Positions 17,647 through 26,266 of a DNA stretch of 64,000 nt are shown in pieces. Positions within the stretch are counted from its first letter, which is position 1, and every line of letters begins with the position of its first letter. The notes beneath the pieces are model-generated. The model did not search any database, was not told the origin of the DNA, and saw nothing but the letters and a program-made list of their open reading frames with translations. The stretch is from contig NZ_FPBA01000002.1 in the NCBI RefSeq assembly GCF_900116515.1, positions 434,001 through 498,000 of the forward strand, in the 5' to 3' direction. A program made the translations under genes and the position numbers. Origin of the DNA: Geodermatophilus amargosae. GTDB taxonomy: Bacteria > Actinomycetota > Actinomycetes > Mycobacteriales > Geodermatophilaceae.

Positions 17647-18216
17647 ATGGCAGGAGAACTGGACGGGATGAAGGTGGCCGTGCTCGCGACCGACGGCGTC
17701 GAGCAGGTCGAGCTCGAACGGCCGTGGCAGACGCTCGAGGAGGCCGGCGCGGAGCCCGAGCTGGTGTCGCTGGGCAGCGGCACGATCACCATGTACCAGC
17801 ACATCGACAAGGGCGACCAGAAGAAGGTGGACACCACCGTCGCCCTGGCCGACCCCGAGGACTACGCGGCGCTGGTCCTGCCCGGCGGCGTCATCAACGG
17901 CGACTTCGTGCGGGCCGACGCCGACGCCGTCGCCTTCGTGAAGGCCTTCTTCGAGGCGGACAAGCCGGTGGCGGCCATCTGCCACGCGCCCTGGGTGCTC
18001 GCCGAGGCCGACGTCGTCCGCGGCCGGCGGATGACGTCGTGGCCCTCGCTGCAGACCGACCTGCGCAACGCGGGTGCCGAGTGGGTGGACGAGGAGGTCG
18101 TCGTCGACGGCAACCTCGTCACCAGCCGCAACCCCGACGACCTCGACGCGTTCGGCGCGGCGATCGTCGAGCAGTTCGCGCAGGCCGGCACCGAGGACGA
18201 CGACGAGGACGAGTGA
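17647..18216 (+). CDS. DJ-1/PfpI family protein
   Basis: A 189-aa DJ-1/PfpI/YhbO-like protein. The start region MKVAVLATDGVEQVEL and the nucleophile elbow AAICHAPWVLAEAD (Cys) are typical; LVLPGGVINGDFVR holds the other strand. Members act as glyoxalase/deglycase-type stress proteins. ATG 17647 is chosen; ATG 17668 with a nearby GGAG is possible. The C-terminus is strongly acidic (EDDDEDE). It is transcribed divergently from proC. Confidence 0.87.
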   Translation: MAGELDGMKVAVLATDGVEQVELERPWQTLEEAGAEPELVSLGSGTITMYQHIDKGDQKKVDTTVALADPEDYAALVLPGGVINGDFVRADADAVAFVKAFFEADKPVAAICHAPWVLAEADVVRGRRMTSWPSLQTDLRNAGAEWVDEEVVVDGNLVTSRNPDDLDAFGAAIVEQFAQAGTEDDDEDE

Positions 18217-18243
18217 GCCGCGGCCGGGCTGCCCGGTGGCGCC

Positions 18244-19038
18244 TCAGGTGCCGGCGAGCAGCCCGGCGGCCGGGGCGATGGTGAGCAGCGCCCCGGCGAA
18301 GACGAGGACGGCGACCAGCCGCAGGCCCGTGGGCTCGCGGCCGGTGCGCTGCCGCCACGCCCCGACGCCGGCGACCAGGCCGGTGACCGCCAGCGGGGCG
18401 AGGACCACCGCGACCTGCGGCAACTGCTCCCAGACGACGGTGGCGAGGAAGTAGATGCCGACTCCGGCAGCGAGGGCCAGGACCAGCTCGCCGGCGAAGC
18501 GCAGCCAGGCCAGCGCCCCTTCCCGGGCACCGAGCGGCTCGTCGAGCACCTCGGTCTCCCCGGGCCGGGTCACCGGGATCGGGCCCGTGGCCGGCGCGGC
18601 GTCCGGCGCGGCACTGCCCGGGACACCCGGCTTGCGGGAGGGCCGGATCCCCGGGATGGCCGCCGTCGAGGGCTCGGACGGGCCGCGGGTGGCCCCGGCC
18701 GGCGCCCCCGCGACGCGGCCGGTGTCCCGGGCCTTCTCCACGCGGCCGGCGTCCCGGGCCTCACGGCCGGTGTCGGAGACCCGGCCCGTGTCGCGGGACA
18801 GCCGGCCGGTCTCGGAGACCCGGCCGGTGTCGCCGGCCCGGCGCCCGGGGTTGGGTTGCTCGGTCTCGTCCTCGGGCTCCCGGCGGCGCTGCTTGATCGG
18901 GAGGTCGCCGGTGTCGCCCCGGCGCCGGCGCACGCTGCGCGGGGCCTCGATGCCGGCCTCGCGCAGGATGTCGGCCAGCGGACGGCCGCCGGTCTCCGGA
19001 CCGCGCCCGGGATCGGGGTCCCTGCGGGGCTGTGCCAT
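18244..19038 (-). CDS. Membrane protein with DTGR-repeat N-terminal domain
   Basis: A 264-aa protein. Residues 1 to about 160 are disordered and Arg/Asp/Pro-rich, with LADILREAGIEAPRSVRRRR and then a string of short repeats (DTGRVS, ETGRLS, DTGRVS, DTGREA, DAGRVE, DTGRVA). Residues about 175-264 contain three hydrophobic membrane spans. It overlaps the ppx stop by one base (TGATG), so it is coupled to ppx. Unrecognised family. The arrangement suggests a membrane tether partnered with Ppx/GppA; this is inference. Confidence 0.75.
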   Translation of the reverse strand: MAQPRRDPDPGRGPETGGRPLADILREAGIEAPRSVRRRRGDTGDLPIKQRRREPEDETEQPNPGRRAGDTGRVSETGRLSRDTGRVSDTGREARDAGRVEKARDTGRVAGAPAGATRGPSEPSTAAIPGIRPSRKPGVPGSAAPDAAPATGPIPVTRPGETEVLDEPLGAREGALAWLRFAGELVLALAAGVGIYFLATVVWEQLPQVAVVLAPLAVTGLVAGVGAWRQRTGREPTGLRLVAVLVFAGALLTIAPAAGLLAGT

Positions 19039-19982
19039 CACGCGTCTCCCAAGGAGTCCAGTCGCCGCAGGATGACGCCCTCGCGCAGCGCCCACGGACA
19101 GATCTTGACGGAGGGTAGATCCAGCGCCTGCATCGCGGCCTGCGCCACGACCGCGCCGGCCGGCACCTGGTGGGCGCGGTCGGGAGACACACCGCGCAGC
19201 TCGGCCAGGCCGCGGGACTCGATGCGGGACACGAACCCGATCAGCTGACCCAGGCCGTCGAGGGTGAGCTGCCGGTCGACCCGCAGGCCGGCCGAGTAGG
19301 GGGCCGCGCCGGTCAGCCGCGCGAGCGTGCGGAACGTCTTGCTGGTCGCGGCGACCAGGTCCGGCGGCCCGGCCCCGCGCAGCTTCTTCGCCGCCGGCCG
19401 GAGGACGTCGGCGGCGTGCTCCTGCAGGGCCTCGAGCTTGGCAAGGTCGGGCTTCCTGCCCGCGGCGGCCTCGGGCAGGAAGCGGCGGGTCATCCGCCCG
19501 GCGCCGAGCGGGACCGACAGAGCGACGTCGGGGTCCTCGTCCACACCGCTGGCCAGCTCCAGCGAGCCGCCGCCGATGTCGAGGACGAGCAGCCGCCCGG
19601 CGCTCCACCCGTACCACCGGCGCACGGCCAGGAAGGTCAGCCGCGCCTCCTCCTCGCCGCTGGTCACCTGCACGTCGACGCCGGTCTGAGCGCGGACGCG
19701 GTCGAGCACCTCCAGGCCGTTGACCGCCTCGCGGATCGCCGAGGTGACCAGGGCGAGCACCTCGTCGCAGCCCTGCTCCTCGGCCCGCTTGCACGCCTTG
19801 CGCACCGCGTTGACCAGGGCCTTCTCGCCGGCCTTGGACAGGAAGTCGTCCTTGCCGACGTGCTCGGCCAGCCGCAGGACGGACCGGTCGTCGTAGGTCG
19901 GGGTCGGGTGGCCACCGCGGTGGGCGTCGACCACAAGCAGGTGGACGGTGTTCGAGCCGATGTCCAGAACGCCGAGCCGCAT
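19038..19982 (-). CDS. Ppx/GppA exopolyphosphatase family protein
   Basis: A 314-aa single-domain Ppx/GppA ASKHA-fold protein. Phosphate-1 motif LGVLDIGSNTVHLLVVD at the N-terminus, SAIREAVNG, GEEEARLTF and the second glycine motif LLVLDIGGGSLELASG are intact. The family hydrolyses polyphosphate or pppGpp; the short actinobacterial forms resemble mycobacterial Rv0496-type (Ppx1) enzymes. It acts in the cytosol. A CAGACT -10-like box lies 6 nt before ATG 19982, so the message may be leaderless. It is divergent from the cysteine-containing protein at 20023. Confidence 0.9.
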   Translation of the reverse strand: MRLGVLDIGSNTVHLLVVDAHRGGHPTPTYDDRSVLRLAEHVGKDDFLSKAGEKALVNAVRKACKRAEEQGCDEVLALVTSAIREAVNGLEVLDRVRAQTGVDVQVTSGEEEARLTFLAVRRWYGWSAGRLLVLDIGGGSLELASGVDEDPDVALSVPLGAGRMTRRFLPEAAAGRKPDLAKLEALQEHAADVLRPAAKKLRGAGPPDLVAATSKTFRTLARLTGAAPYSAGLRVDRQLTLDGLGQLIGFVSRIESRGLAELRGVSPDRAHQVPAGAVVAQAAMQALDLPSVKICPWALREGVILRRLDSLGDA

Positions 19983-20022
19983 GCGGTCAGTCTGCCGGTC
20001 GGGGTCTCCCTAGGCTGGGCCG

Positions 20023-20829
20023 GTGCAGGACGCGCCCCCGGAGGTCGACCCGGACTTCGCCCGCGAGTGGATCGAGTTCCCGGACCCGGCCGACCCGCGG
20101 CACGTGGTCCGGGCCGACCTGACCTGGCTGGCGTCGGCCTGGACCTGCGTGTTCGGCCGCGGGTGCGCCGGCGTCGTCGAGGGCCGGGCCGACGACGGCT
20201 GCTGCAGCCACGGCGCCTTCTTCACCGACGAGGACGACCTCTCCCGCGTGACCGCCGCGGTCGCCGACCTCACCGACGAGGACTGGCAGCTCGCCCCGGT
20301 CGGCCGCGGCGCCTGGACCGAGGAGGACACGGCAGACGACGAGGGCGGCGTCCGATCCCTCCGCACCCGCCTGGTCGACGGCGCCTGCGTCTTCCTCAAC
20401 CGGCCGGGCTTCCCCGGCGGCACCGGCTGCGCGCTGCACCGCATGGCGCTGCGCGAGGAACTGCACCCGCTGACCACCAAGCCCGACGTCTGCTGGCAGC
20501 TGCCCGTGCGCCGCGAGCAGGAGCACGTCGAGCGGCCCGACGGGACGTCGGTGCTGGTCAGCACGATCGGCGAGTTCGACCGGCGCGGCTGGGGCCCGGG
20601 CGGTGCCGACCTGCACTGGTGGTGCAGCGGCTCCCCCACCGCGCACGTGTCCCCCGAGCCGCTGGTGGCCACCTACGCGGCCGAGCTCACCGCACTGCTG
20701 GGCCCGGCTGCCTACGCGGAGCTGCGCCGGCTGACCGAGGCCCGGCTCGACCTCGGCCTGGTCGCCCCGCACCCGGCCAGCCCCGCGCCGGTGCCCCTCA
20801 CCCTGCAGCGCCGGCGGCCGCGCGACTGA
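20023..20829 (+). CDS. Conserved cysteine-rich cytosolic protein, unknown function
   Basis: A 268-aa protein of a family I recall only as actinobacterial hypothetical. Conserved-looking cysteines cluster near the N-terminus ([22 protein letters not shown]) and in the middle ([27 protein letters not shown]), with [12 protein letters not shown] further on. The pattern resembles metal-chelating (YkgJ-like or DUF3109-like) proteins, which is a guess. TAGGCT sits 6 nt before the GTG start at 20023, suggesting a leaderless transcript divergent from ppx. Confidence 0.78.
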   Translation: MQDAPPEVDPDFAREWIEFPDPADPRHVVRADLTWLASAWTCVFGRGCAGVVEGRADDGCCSHGAFFTDEDDLSRVTAAVADLTDEDWQLAPVGRGAWTEEDTADDEGGVRSLRTRLVDGACVFLNRPGFPGGTGCALHRMALREELHPLTTKPDVCWQLPVRREQEHVERPDGTSVLVSTIGEFDRRGWGPGGADLHWWCSGSPTAHVSPEPLVATYAAELTALLGPAAYAELRRLTEARLDLGLVAPHPASPAPVPLTLQRRRPRD

Positions 20830-20926
20830 CCGGAACTCCCCAGTCCGAGTGCGGCGAGGGGGCCGTGACGGCGCCTGCCGCCACTACCCTGCTCGGGACG
20901 ACCGCGACGACCGGACGGCGGGAACT

Positions 20927-23110
20927 GTGAGCGACGGACAGGCGGCGAGTGCCGGCGCGCGCGCAGGCGGGTCGTCGGCCAGCGGCCGGGCGTCGGACAA
21001 CGCGCTGCGCGCGCTCCTGCGGATCCCGGTGTTCCGTCGCATGTGGGCGGCGATCGCCGTCTCCAGCCTCGGCGACTGGCTCGGCCTGCTGGCGACCACC
21101 GCGTTGGCCCAGCAGCTCACCCGCGACGAGTCGCTGGGCGTCCAGGGCGCGGCCATCTCCGGCGTCATCCTCGTCCGGCTGCTGCCCGACCTCCTCCTCG
21201 GCCCCATCGCCGGCGCCCTGGCCGACCGGCTGGACCGCCGCACCACCGTCGTCGTCGGTGACCTGCTGGCCTGCGCGCTGTACCTGTCGATCGGGCTGAG
21301 CTACGAGCTGACCTGGCTCTACGTCGCGCAGTTCCTCGTCGAGGCCGTGGGCCTGTTCACCAACCCGGCCAAGCAGGCGATCTGGGTGGCGATCGTCCCG
21401 CGCGAGCGGCTGGCCGTGGCCAACCAGGTCTCGCTGTTCAGCGTCTACGGCGCGGTCCCGGTGGCCTCGCTGCTGTTCGCCCTGCTCTCCACCGTCGCCC
21501 GGGTGTTCCCGGGCAGCGGCCAGAACGGGGACGCGCGGACGGCCATCGTCGTCGCCCTGCTGTTCAACGCGGCGACCTTCGCGGTCTCGGCCACCACCGT
21601 GCTGCTCTCGCGCCGGCTCATCCCACCGACACCCACCGACCGCCAGGCGTCGTCGAACGTGTTCTCCCTCATCGTCGAGGGCGTCTCGTTCCTGCGCGGA
21701 CAGCCGCTGATGCGCGCCCTGTACGTCGGCGTCATCGGCGCGTTCGGGGCGGGCGGGCTGATCATCGGCGTCGCCCAGCTCTACATCGCCACCCTGGACG
21801 CCGGCGCCGCCGGTTACGGCGTGGTGTTCGGCATCGTGTTCACCGGCCTGGCCCTCGGCATGCTGGTCGGGCCACGGATCCTGCCGACCATCCCGCGGCG
21901 CACCCTGTTCGCCCGCTCGATCGGGCTGGCCGGGATCGCGCTGCTGGCGATGTCGCTGATCCAGGACTTCGTGCTGGCCACGGGCGCGGCGTTCCTCGTC
22001 GGCCTGTTCGCCGGGATCTCCTGGATCATCGGCTACACGCTCATCGGCTTCGAGGTCGAGGACCGGCTGCGCGGCCGGGTGTTCGCCTTCGTCATCTCCT
22101 CGGTGCGCGTCGTCCTGCTGCTGGCGGTCGCCGTCGGCCCGGGCCTCGCCGGCGTGCTCGGCACCCACGACCTGCGGGTCGGCGAGCTCATGCTCACCCT
22201 CACCGGTCCCGGGCTCACCCTGATGATCGGCGGCGCGCTGGCCCTGCTGGTCAGCGCCTATGCCGTCCGCCAGGTCGTCCCGCGCGGGCGCCCGGGCACC
22301 CGTGCCCGCGACGTGTTCCGCCTGCTGTGGGGCAGCTCCGACATCCTCTCGGCCTCGGCCAGCGGGACCGGCCTGTTCGTCGTCGTCGAGGGCGCCGACC
22401 GCGACCTGACCCGCCGCTACACGGCCGACCTCGCCCAGGTGCTGCGCGAGTCCGGGTGCGCCGTCGTGGCCACGCACGAGCCCAGTGACACCGCGCTCGG
22501 CCGCCAGGTCCGCACGCTGCTCTACCCGCCGGCACCGGACCCGGCGGCCCGCGTGACCGACGGCGAGGGACACCCGGTGGCCGCCTACACCGCAGCGCTG
22601 CTGGCCGCGGCCGACCGCGCCGAGCACGTCGCCACGGTGATCCGGCCGGCGCTCAAGCGGCGCGAGGTCGTCGTCTGCAACCACTACGTCGACACCTCGA
22701 TCGCCTTCCAGGGCGCCGGGCAGGGCCTCGACGCCGACCGCATCTACCGCACCTCGCTGTGGGCCACCCGCGGCCTGCTGCCCGACCTCACCGTGGTCGT
22801 CGACTCCCCGGTCACCGCCGGTCCCGCCGACGCCGACGCCGACGCGGTGCGCGCGGCCTTCCTCGACCGGGCCGACGCCGCCCCCGACCGCTACGTCGTC
22901 GTCCCGGGCGAGCTGCTGGGCACCGACGGGTCACCGGAGGGCTCCGGGCTGGTCTCCAGCGCCGTCCGCCGGAAGATCTCCGCCCTGCTCGTCCAGCGCT
23001 ACCCCGAGCTCGGCGACGCCGGGGCCGACGGCGCCTCGGGCGCGGCCGACCCGCCGGTCGGCGCGGCACGGACCGGTACCGGGAGGATCGCCGGGGGCTC
23101 CGTAGGCTGA
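20927..23110 (+). CDS. MFS transporter fused to degenerate thymidylate-kinase domain
   Basis: A 727-aa fusion. Residues about 25-450 form a 12-TM MFS permease (RIPVFRRMWAAIAVSSLGDW, then ADRLDRRTTVVVGDLLA). Residues about 480-690 align with the dTMP kinase found in actinobacterial MFS-Tmk fusions. The kinase part lacks the Walker A GxxGxGKST: at residue 484 it reads VVVEGADRDLTRRYTADL. The catalytic DRY motif reads NHYVDTSIAFQGAGQG at about residue 585. It is therefore probably not a working kinase. GTG 20927 is chosen because upstream residues are not hydrophobic or conserved. Transport substrate unknown. Confidence 0.85.
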   Translation: MSDGQAASAGARAGGSSASGRASDNALRALLRIPVFRRMWAAIAVSSLGDWLGLLATTALAQQLTRDESLGVQGAAISGVILVRLLPDLLLGPIAGALADRLDRRTTVVVGDLLACALYLSIGLSYELTWLYVAQFLVEAVGLFTNPAKQAIWVAIVPRERLAVANQVSLFSVYGAVPVASLLFALLSTVARVFPGSGQNGDARTAIVVALLFNAATFAVSATTVLLSRRLIPPTPTDRQASSNVFSLIVEGVSFLRGQPLMRALYVGVIGAFGAGGLIIGVAQLYIATLDAGAAGYGVVFGIVFTGLALGMLVGPRILPTIPRRTLFARSIGLAGIALLAMSLIQDFVLATGAAFLVGLFAGISWIIGYTLIGFEVEDRLRGRVFAFVISSVRVVLLLAVAVGPGLAGVLGTHDLRVGELMLTLTGPGLTLMIGGALALLVSAYAVRQVVPRGRPGTRARDVFRLLWGSSDILSASASGTGLFVVVEGADRDLTRRYTADLAQVLRESGCAVVATHEPSDTALGRQVRTLLYPPAPDPAARVTDGEGHPVAAYTAALLAAADRAEHVATVIRPALKRREVVVCNHYVDTSIAFQGAGQGLDADRIYRTSLWATRGLLPDLTVVVDSPVTAGPADADADAVRAAFLDRADAAPDRYVVVPGELLGTDGSPEGSGLVSSAVRRKISALLVQRYPELGDAGADGASGAADPPVGAARTGTGRIAGGSVG

Positions 23111-23115
23111 CCGCC

Positions 23116-23982
23116 GTGAGCGCCCCGGTGACCCCGCCTCCGGTGACGTGGACCCCCGAGGACACCGAGGTGGTCGAATGCTGCCTCTGCGGCATCCCCG
23201 GCCGGCTCGTCCACGACCTCGCGCCCTTCGGCGTCGTCCGCTGCCCGTCGTGCGGCCTGGTGTTCATCAGCCCCCGGCTGCGTCCGGAGGCCCTCCAGCG
23301 GCTCTACGACGACGTCGGCTACTTCGAGGGCGGCGTGTACGGGGGTGGCGTCGAGGCAGGGGGCGCCGAGGACGGCGCGTCGTCGCGGGACCGCCGGTTC
23401 GACCCGGCGATGCTCTTGCAGCGCACCTGGACCGCCGGCCGCCTGGCGCTGCTGGACCGGGTCCGAGGCCGGTCTCCCGGCGGGCGGCTGCTCGAGGTCG
23501 GCGCCGGCTACGGCCTGTTCCTCGACGCCGCGCGCAGGGCCGGCTGGGACACCAGCGGGGTGGAGCTCTCCCGCACCGGCGCGGAGCACGCCACCGGGAC
23601 CCTCGGCCTCGACGTCTTCTGCGGCCAGCTCGCCGACGCGCCGCTGGGGCCCGGCTTCGACGTCCTCTGCGCCTGGGACACCGTCGAGCACGTGCCCGAC
23701 CCGCTGGACTTCTGGCGGACGGCGCGCTCGCTGGTCGCCGACGACGGCGTCGTGCTGTTCTCCACGCCCTACGTCTCGTCGCTGCCGGCCCGCCTGCTGG
23801 GCACCCGCTGGTGGACCCTCAAGCCGGCCGAGCACATCTGGCACTTCACACCGCGCACGCACGCGATGCTGCTGGCGCGGGCCGGGTTCGCGCTCACGCG
23901 CGTGGTGCGCAGCCCGCTGGCGCCCAGCAACGCCGGCCGCCTCGACTCCCTCGTGGGCGTCGCCCGCCCGATCCCCCGCTAG
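23116..23982 (+). CDS. Class I SAM methyltransferase with N-terminal zinc ribbon
   Basis: A 288-aa protein. Two CxxC pairs (VECCLCGIP and VRCPSCGLVF) form a likely zinc ribbon, followed by the SAM-binding motif LLEVGAGYGLFLDAAR and AWDTVEHVPDPL, as in UbiG/Hma-type methyltransferases that often modify sugars or natural products. The GTG at 23116 has TAGGCT 7 nt upstream; that hexamer overlaps the stop of the preceding MFS gene. Its TAG stop lies inside a CTAG shared with the convergent regulator gene. Confidence 0.87.
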   Translation: MSAPVTPPPVTWTPEDTEVVECCLCGIPGRLVHDLAPFGVVRCPSCGLVFISPRLRPEALQRLYDDVGYFEGGVYGGGVEAGGAEDGASSRDRRFDPAMLLQRTWTAGRLALLDRVRGRSPGGRLLEVGAGYGLFLDAARRAGWDTSGVELSRTGAEHATGTLGLDVFCGQLADAPLGPGFDVLCAWDTVEHVPDPLDFWRTARSLVADDGVVLFSTPYVSSLPARLLGTRWWTLKPAEHIWHFTPRTHAMLLARAGFALTRVVRSPLAPSNAGRLDSLVGVARPIPR

Positions 23983-24989
23983 GCGGCCGTTCCCTCACCG
24001 GCCGGGACGACCTCGACCTGGCCGCTGCCGGTGCGGAAGGTCTGCCGGTAGGCCCGCGGGGAGACGCCGCGGCGCCGGCTGAACTGCTCGCGGAAGCCGG
24101 CGGCGGTGCCGAACCCGACCAGCCGCGCGATCTCCTCCACCGGGGCGTCGCTCTCCTCGAGCAGCGCCTCGGCCGCCGCCAGCCGCTGCGCGAGCAGCCA
24201 GGCGTGCGGCGTCGTCCCCGTGGTGGCCTTGAACCGGCGGGCGAAGCTGCGCGGGCTCATCAGCGCGCGGCGGGCGAGCACCTCGACGCTGATGTCCTCG
24301 GCCAGGTGCGCCCGCGCCCAGTCCAGGACCAGCCCGAGCAGGTCGTCCTCGCACCGGGCGACCGGCTCGTCGATGTACTGCGCCTGCCCGCCGTCGCGGT
24401 GCGGGGGGACGACCATCTCGCGGGCCAGCCCGTTGGCCGCCGCGGCGCCCCACTCCCTGCGGACGAGGTGCAGGAGCGCGTCCACGCCGCTCGCCGTCCC
24501 GGCGCCGCTGATGATCGTGCCCTCGTCGACGTAGAGGACCCGCGGGTCGACGTCGACGGCCGGGTAGCGGGCGGCCATCTCGCCGGCATGGCGCCAGTGG
24601 GTGGTGGCCCGTTTCCCGTCGAGCAGGCCCGCCGCCGCGACGACGAAGGCGCCGGTGCAGTGGCTGACGATCTGGCCGCCCCGGGCGTGCACGGCGCGCA
24701 GCGCCTCGAGGACCGACGGCGGGACCGGGTGGGACAGCTTCTCCCACGCGGTGACCAGGACGATGTCGGAGACCGCCAGCCGCTCGAGACCGTGCTCGAC
24801 GTACAGGGTCAGCCCGGTGTCGGTGCGCACGAGTCCCGGACGGTCGGTGACCACCGCGAAGTCGAAGCGCGGCATGCCGAGACGGCGGTAGTCGTAGCCG
24901 AACACCTCGGCGGCGACGCCGAGGCCGAAGGCGCCGAGGACACCGTCCCCGGCGAGCAGACTGACGACGAGCGGGCGGTCCTCGGCCAT
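23979..24989 (-). CDS. GlxA/FtrA-type AraC regulator with DJ-1 domain
   Basis: A 336-aa transcription regulator. Residues about 8-180 form a DJ-1/PfpI-like amidotransferase fold (IVSHCTGAFVVAAAGLL has the nucleophile-position Cys). Residues about 220-320 are an AraC-type double helix-turn-helix (ISVEVLARRALMSPRSFARR, then GTAAGFREQFSRRRGVSPR). Such proteins respond to unknown small ligands and activate neighbouring or distant genes. The ATG at 24989 has CATACT 6 nt upstream. Its TAG stop shares the CTAG tetranucleotide with the convergent methyltransferase. Confidence 0.9.
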   Translation of the reverse strand: MAEDRPLVVSLLAGDGVLGAFGLGVAAEVFGYDYRRLGMPRFDFAVVTDRPGLVRTDTGLTLYVEHGLERLAVSDIVLVTAWEKLSHPVPPSVLEALRAVHARGGQIVSHCTGAFVVAAAGLLDGKRATTHWRHAGEMAARYPAVDVDPRVLYVDEGTIISGAGTASGVDALLHLVRREWGAAAANGLAREMVVPPHRDGGQAQYIDEPVARCEDDLLGLVLDWARAHLAEDISVEVLARRALMSPRSFARRFKATTGTTPHAWLLAQRLAAAEALLEESDAPVEEIARLVGFGTAAGFREQFSRRRGVSPRAYRQTFRTGSGQVEVVPAGEGTAA

Positions 24990-25070
24990 GGCGGGAGTAT
25001 GGCAGGAACGACGCGATCGGTGTCACCTCTGCCACTCGTCGGTCCCGCGGACCCCGAGCACGCTCGTCCC

Positions 25071-25277
25071 ATGCTGCTGATCACCTGCCCCGTGACCCGG
25101 ACCGACGAACTGGTCGCCGACCGGCGGATCCGGTCGGTCACCAACCACCCGACCCACGTCGCGCTCTCGGTGGAGTGCCCCTCCTGCGGGGGCGTGCACG
25201 TCTATCGGACCGGCCGCCGGTGGGAGTCCCGCCCGGCCGTTGCCGCTCGACCTGCGCGCGAGCTCTCCCACGCCTAG
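25071..25277 (+). CDS. 68-aa putative zinc-ribbon protein
   Basis: A small protein beginning MLLITCPVTRTDELVADRR with VECPSCGGVHVYRTG in the middle; the Cys residues (TCP, ECPSCG) suggest a metal-binding ribbon. It resembles unnamed short actinobacterial proteins by pattern only. No clear ribosome-binding site is seen. Coding potential is supported by codon use and by its placement between a divergent AraC gene and the DUF3072 gene. Function unknown. Confidence 0.6.
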   Translation: MLLITCPVTRTDELVADRRIRSVTNHPTHVALSVECPSCGGVHVYRTGRRWESRPAVAARPARELSHA

Positions 25278-25287
25278 GATCGAACAC

Positions 25288-25509
25288 ATGAGCGAATCCA
25301 ACGTGAACACCGGTCAGGCCGGCGACCCGACGGCCGAGAAGGACCCGTCGGACTGGGTGACCGGGGACGAGCCGGCCACCGGCGCCCAGAAGAGCTACCT
25401 GCACACGCTGGCCCGCCAGGCCGGTGAGGACGTCCCCGAGGACATCACCAAGGCCGACGCCTCGAAGAAGATCGACGAGCTGCAGGAGGAGACCGGCCGG
25501 GGTCAGTGA
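25288..25509 (+). CDS. DUF3072 family protein
   Basis: A 73-aa acidic protein containing KDPSDWVTGDEPATGAQKS, YLHTLARQAGEDVPEDITKA and ASKKIDELQEETG, which is the DUF3072 signature. The family is unknown; the charged, Gly-poor helix suggests a small SAP-like or adaptor role, which is speculation. TAGGAT stands 7 nt before ATG 25288, so its message is likely leaderless. Confidence 0.85.
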   Translation: MSESNVNTGQAGDPTAEKDPSDWVTGDEPATGAQKSYLHTLARQAGEDVPEDITKADASKKIDELQEETGRGQ

Positions 25510-25542
25510 CCCCGGCCGGCACGACCTGGACCCGTCCCGGGT

Positions 25543-25567
25543 CCCACCCTGGCCCTGCCGGGGTGGG
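25543..25567. terminator. Hairpin between DUF3072 and regX3
   Basis: CCCACCC and GGGTGGG pair across an 11-nt loop in the short gap between the convergent DUF3072 and regX3 genes. It could terminate either. Confidence 0.45.
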
Positions 25568-25585
25568 GAGGACGGGGTGGCCCGA

Positions 25586-26266
25586 TCAGATCTCGAACTT
25601 GTAGCCGAGACCGCGCACCGTCACGAGGTGCTTGGGGTTGGCCGGGTCGGGCTCGATCTTGGCGCGCAGGCGCTTGACGTGGACGTCGAGGGTCTTGGTG
25701 TCGCCCACGTAGTCCGAGCCCCACACCCGGTCGATCAGCTGCCCGCGGGTCAGCACCCGGCCGGCGTTGCGCAGCAGCAGCTCGAGCAGGTCGAACTCCT
25801 TGAGCGGCAGCCCCACCGGCTCGCCGTCCACGGCCACCACGTGCCGCTCGACGTCCATCCGCACCGGGCCGGCCTCCAGCGCGCCGTCGGCCGGGGCCTC
25901 GACGTCCCCGCGGCGGCGCAGCACGGCGCGGATACGCGCCACCAGCTCGCGTGCCGAGTAGGGCTTGGTGACGTAGTCGTCGGCCCCGAGTTCCAGGCCC
26001 ACGACCTTGTCGACCTCGGAGTCCTTGGCCGTGAGCATGATGATCGGGACGTTGCTGCGGGAGCGCAGCGCCCGGCACACCTCGGTGCCCGGCAGTCCCG
26101 GGAGCATGAGGTCGAGCAGGACGATGTCTGCACCTGCGCGGTCGAACTCGGCCAGGGCCTCGGGGCCCGTGGCGGCCACGACCGCCTCGAACCCCTCGCG
26201 GCCGAGCATGTAGGACAGCGCGTCGGAGAAGGACTCCTCGTCCTCCACCACGAGCACTCGGGTCAT
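25586..26266 (-). CDS. regX3: OmpR-family response regulator RegX3
   Basis: RegX3/PhoP-type regulator of phosphate starvation. The 226-aa protein has a receiver domain with acidic VVEDEE, phosphoacceptor Asp52 (IVLLDLMLPGLPG), Thr/Ala switch MLTAKDS and Lys in DYVTKPYSARELVARI. The C-terminal winged helix (KEFDLLELLLRNAGRVLT, LDVHVKRLRAKIE, VTVRGLGYKFEI) binds DNA. The ATG at 26266 overlaps the senX3 stop by 4 nt. Likely binds the PHO boxes at 27563 and 59298. It ends just before a hairpin. Confidence 0.93.
   Translation of the reverse strand: MTRVLVVEDEESFSDALSYMLGREGFEAVVAATGPEALAEFDRAGADIVLLDLMLPGLPGTEVCRALRSRSNVPIIMLTAKDSEVDKVVGLELGADDYVTKPYSARELVARIRAVLRRRGDVEAPADGALEAGPVRMDVERHVVAVDGEPVGLPLKEFDLLELLLRNAGRVLTRGQLIDRVWGSDYVGDTKTLDVHVKRLRAKIEPDPANPKHLVTVRGLGYKFEI

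Noticed and set aside
20798..22684. Long minus-strand frame (628 codons) opposite the MFS gene
   Set aside because: Glu/Asp/Arg/Gln low complexity without motifs; mirror of membrane-protein codons.
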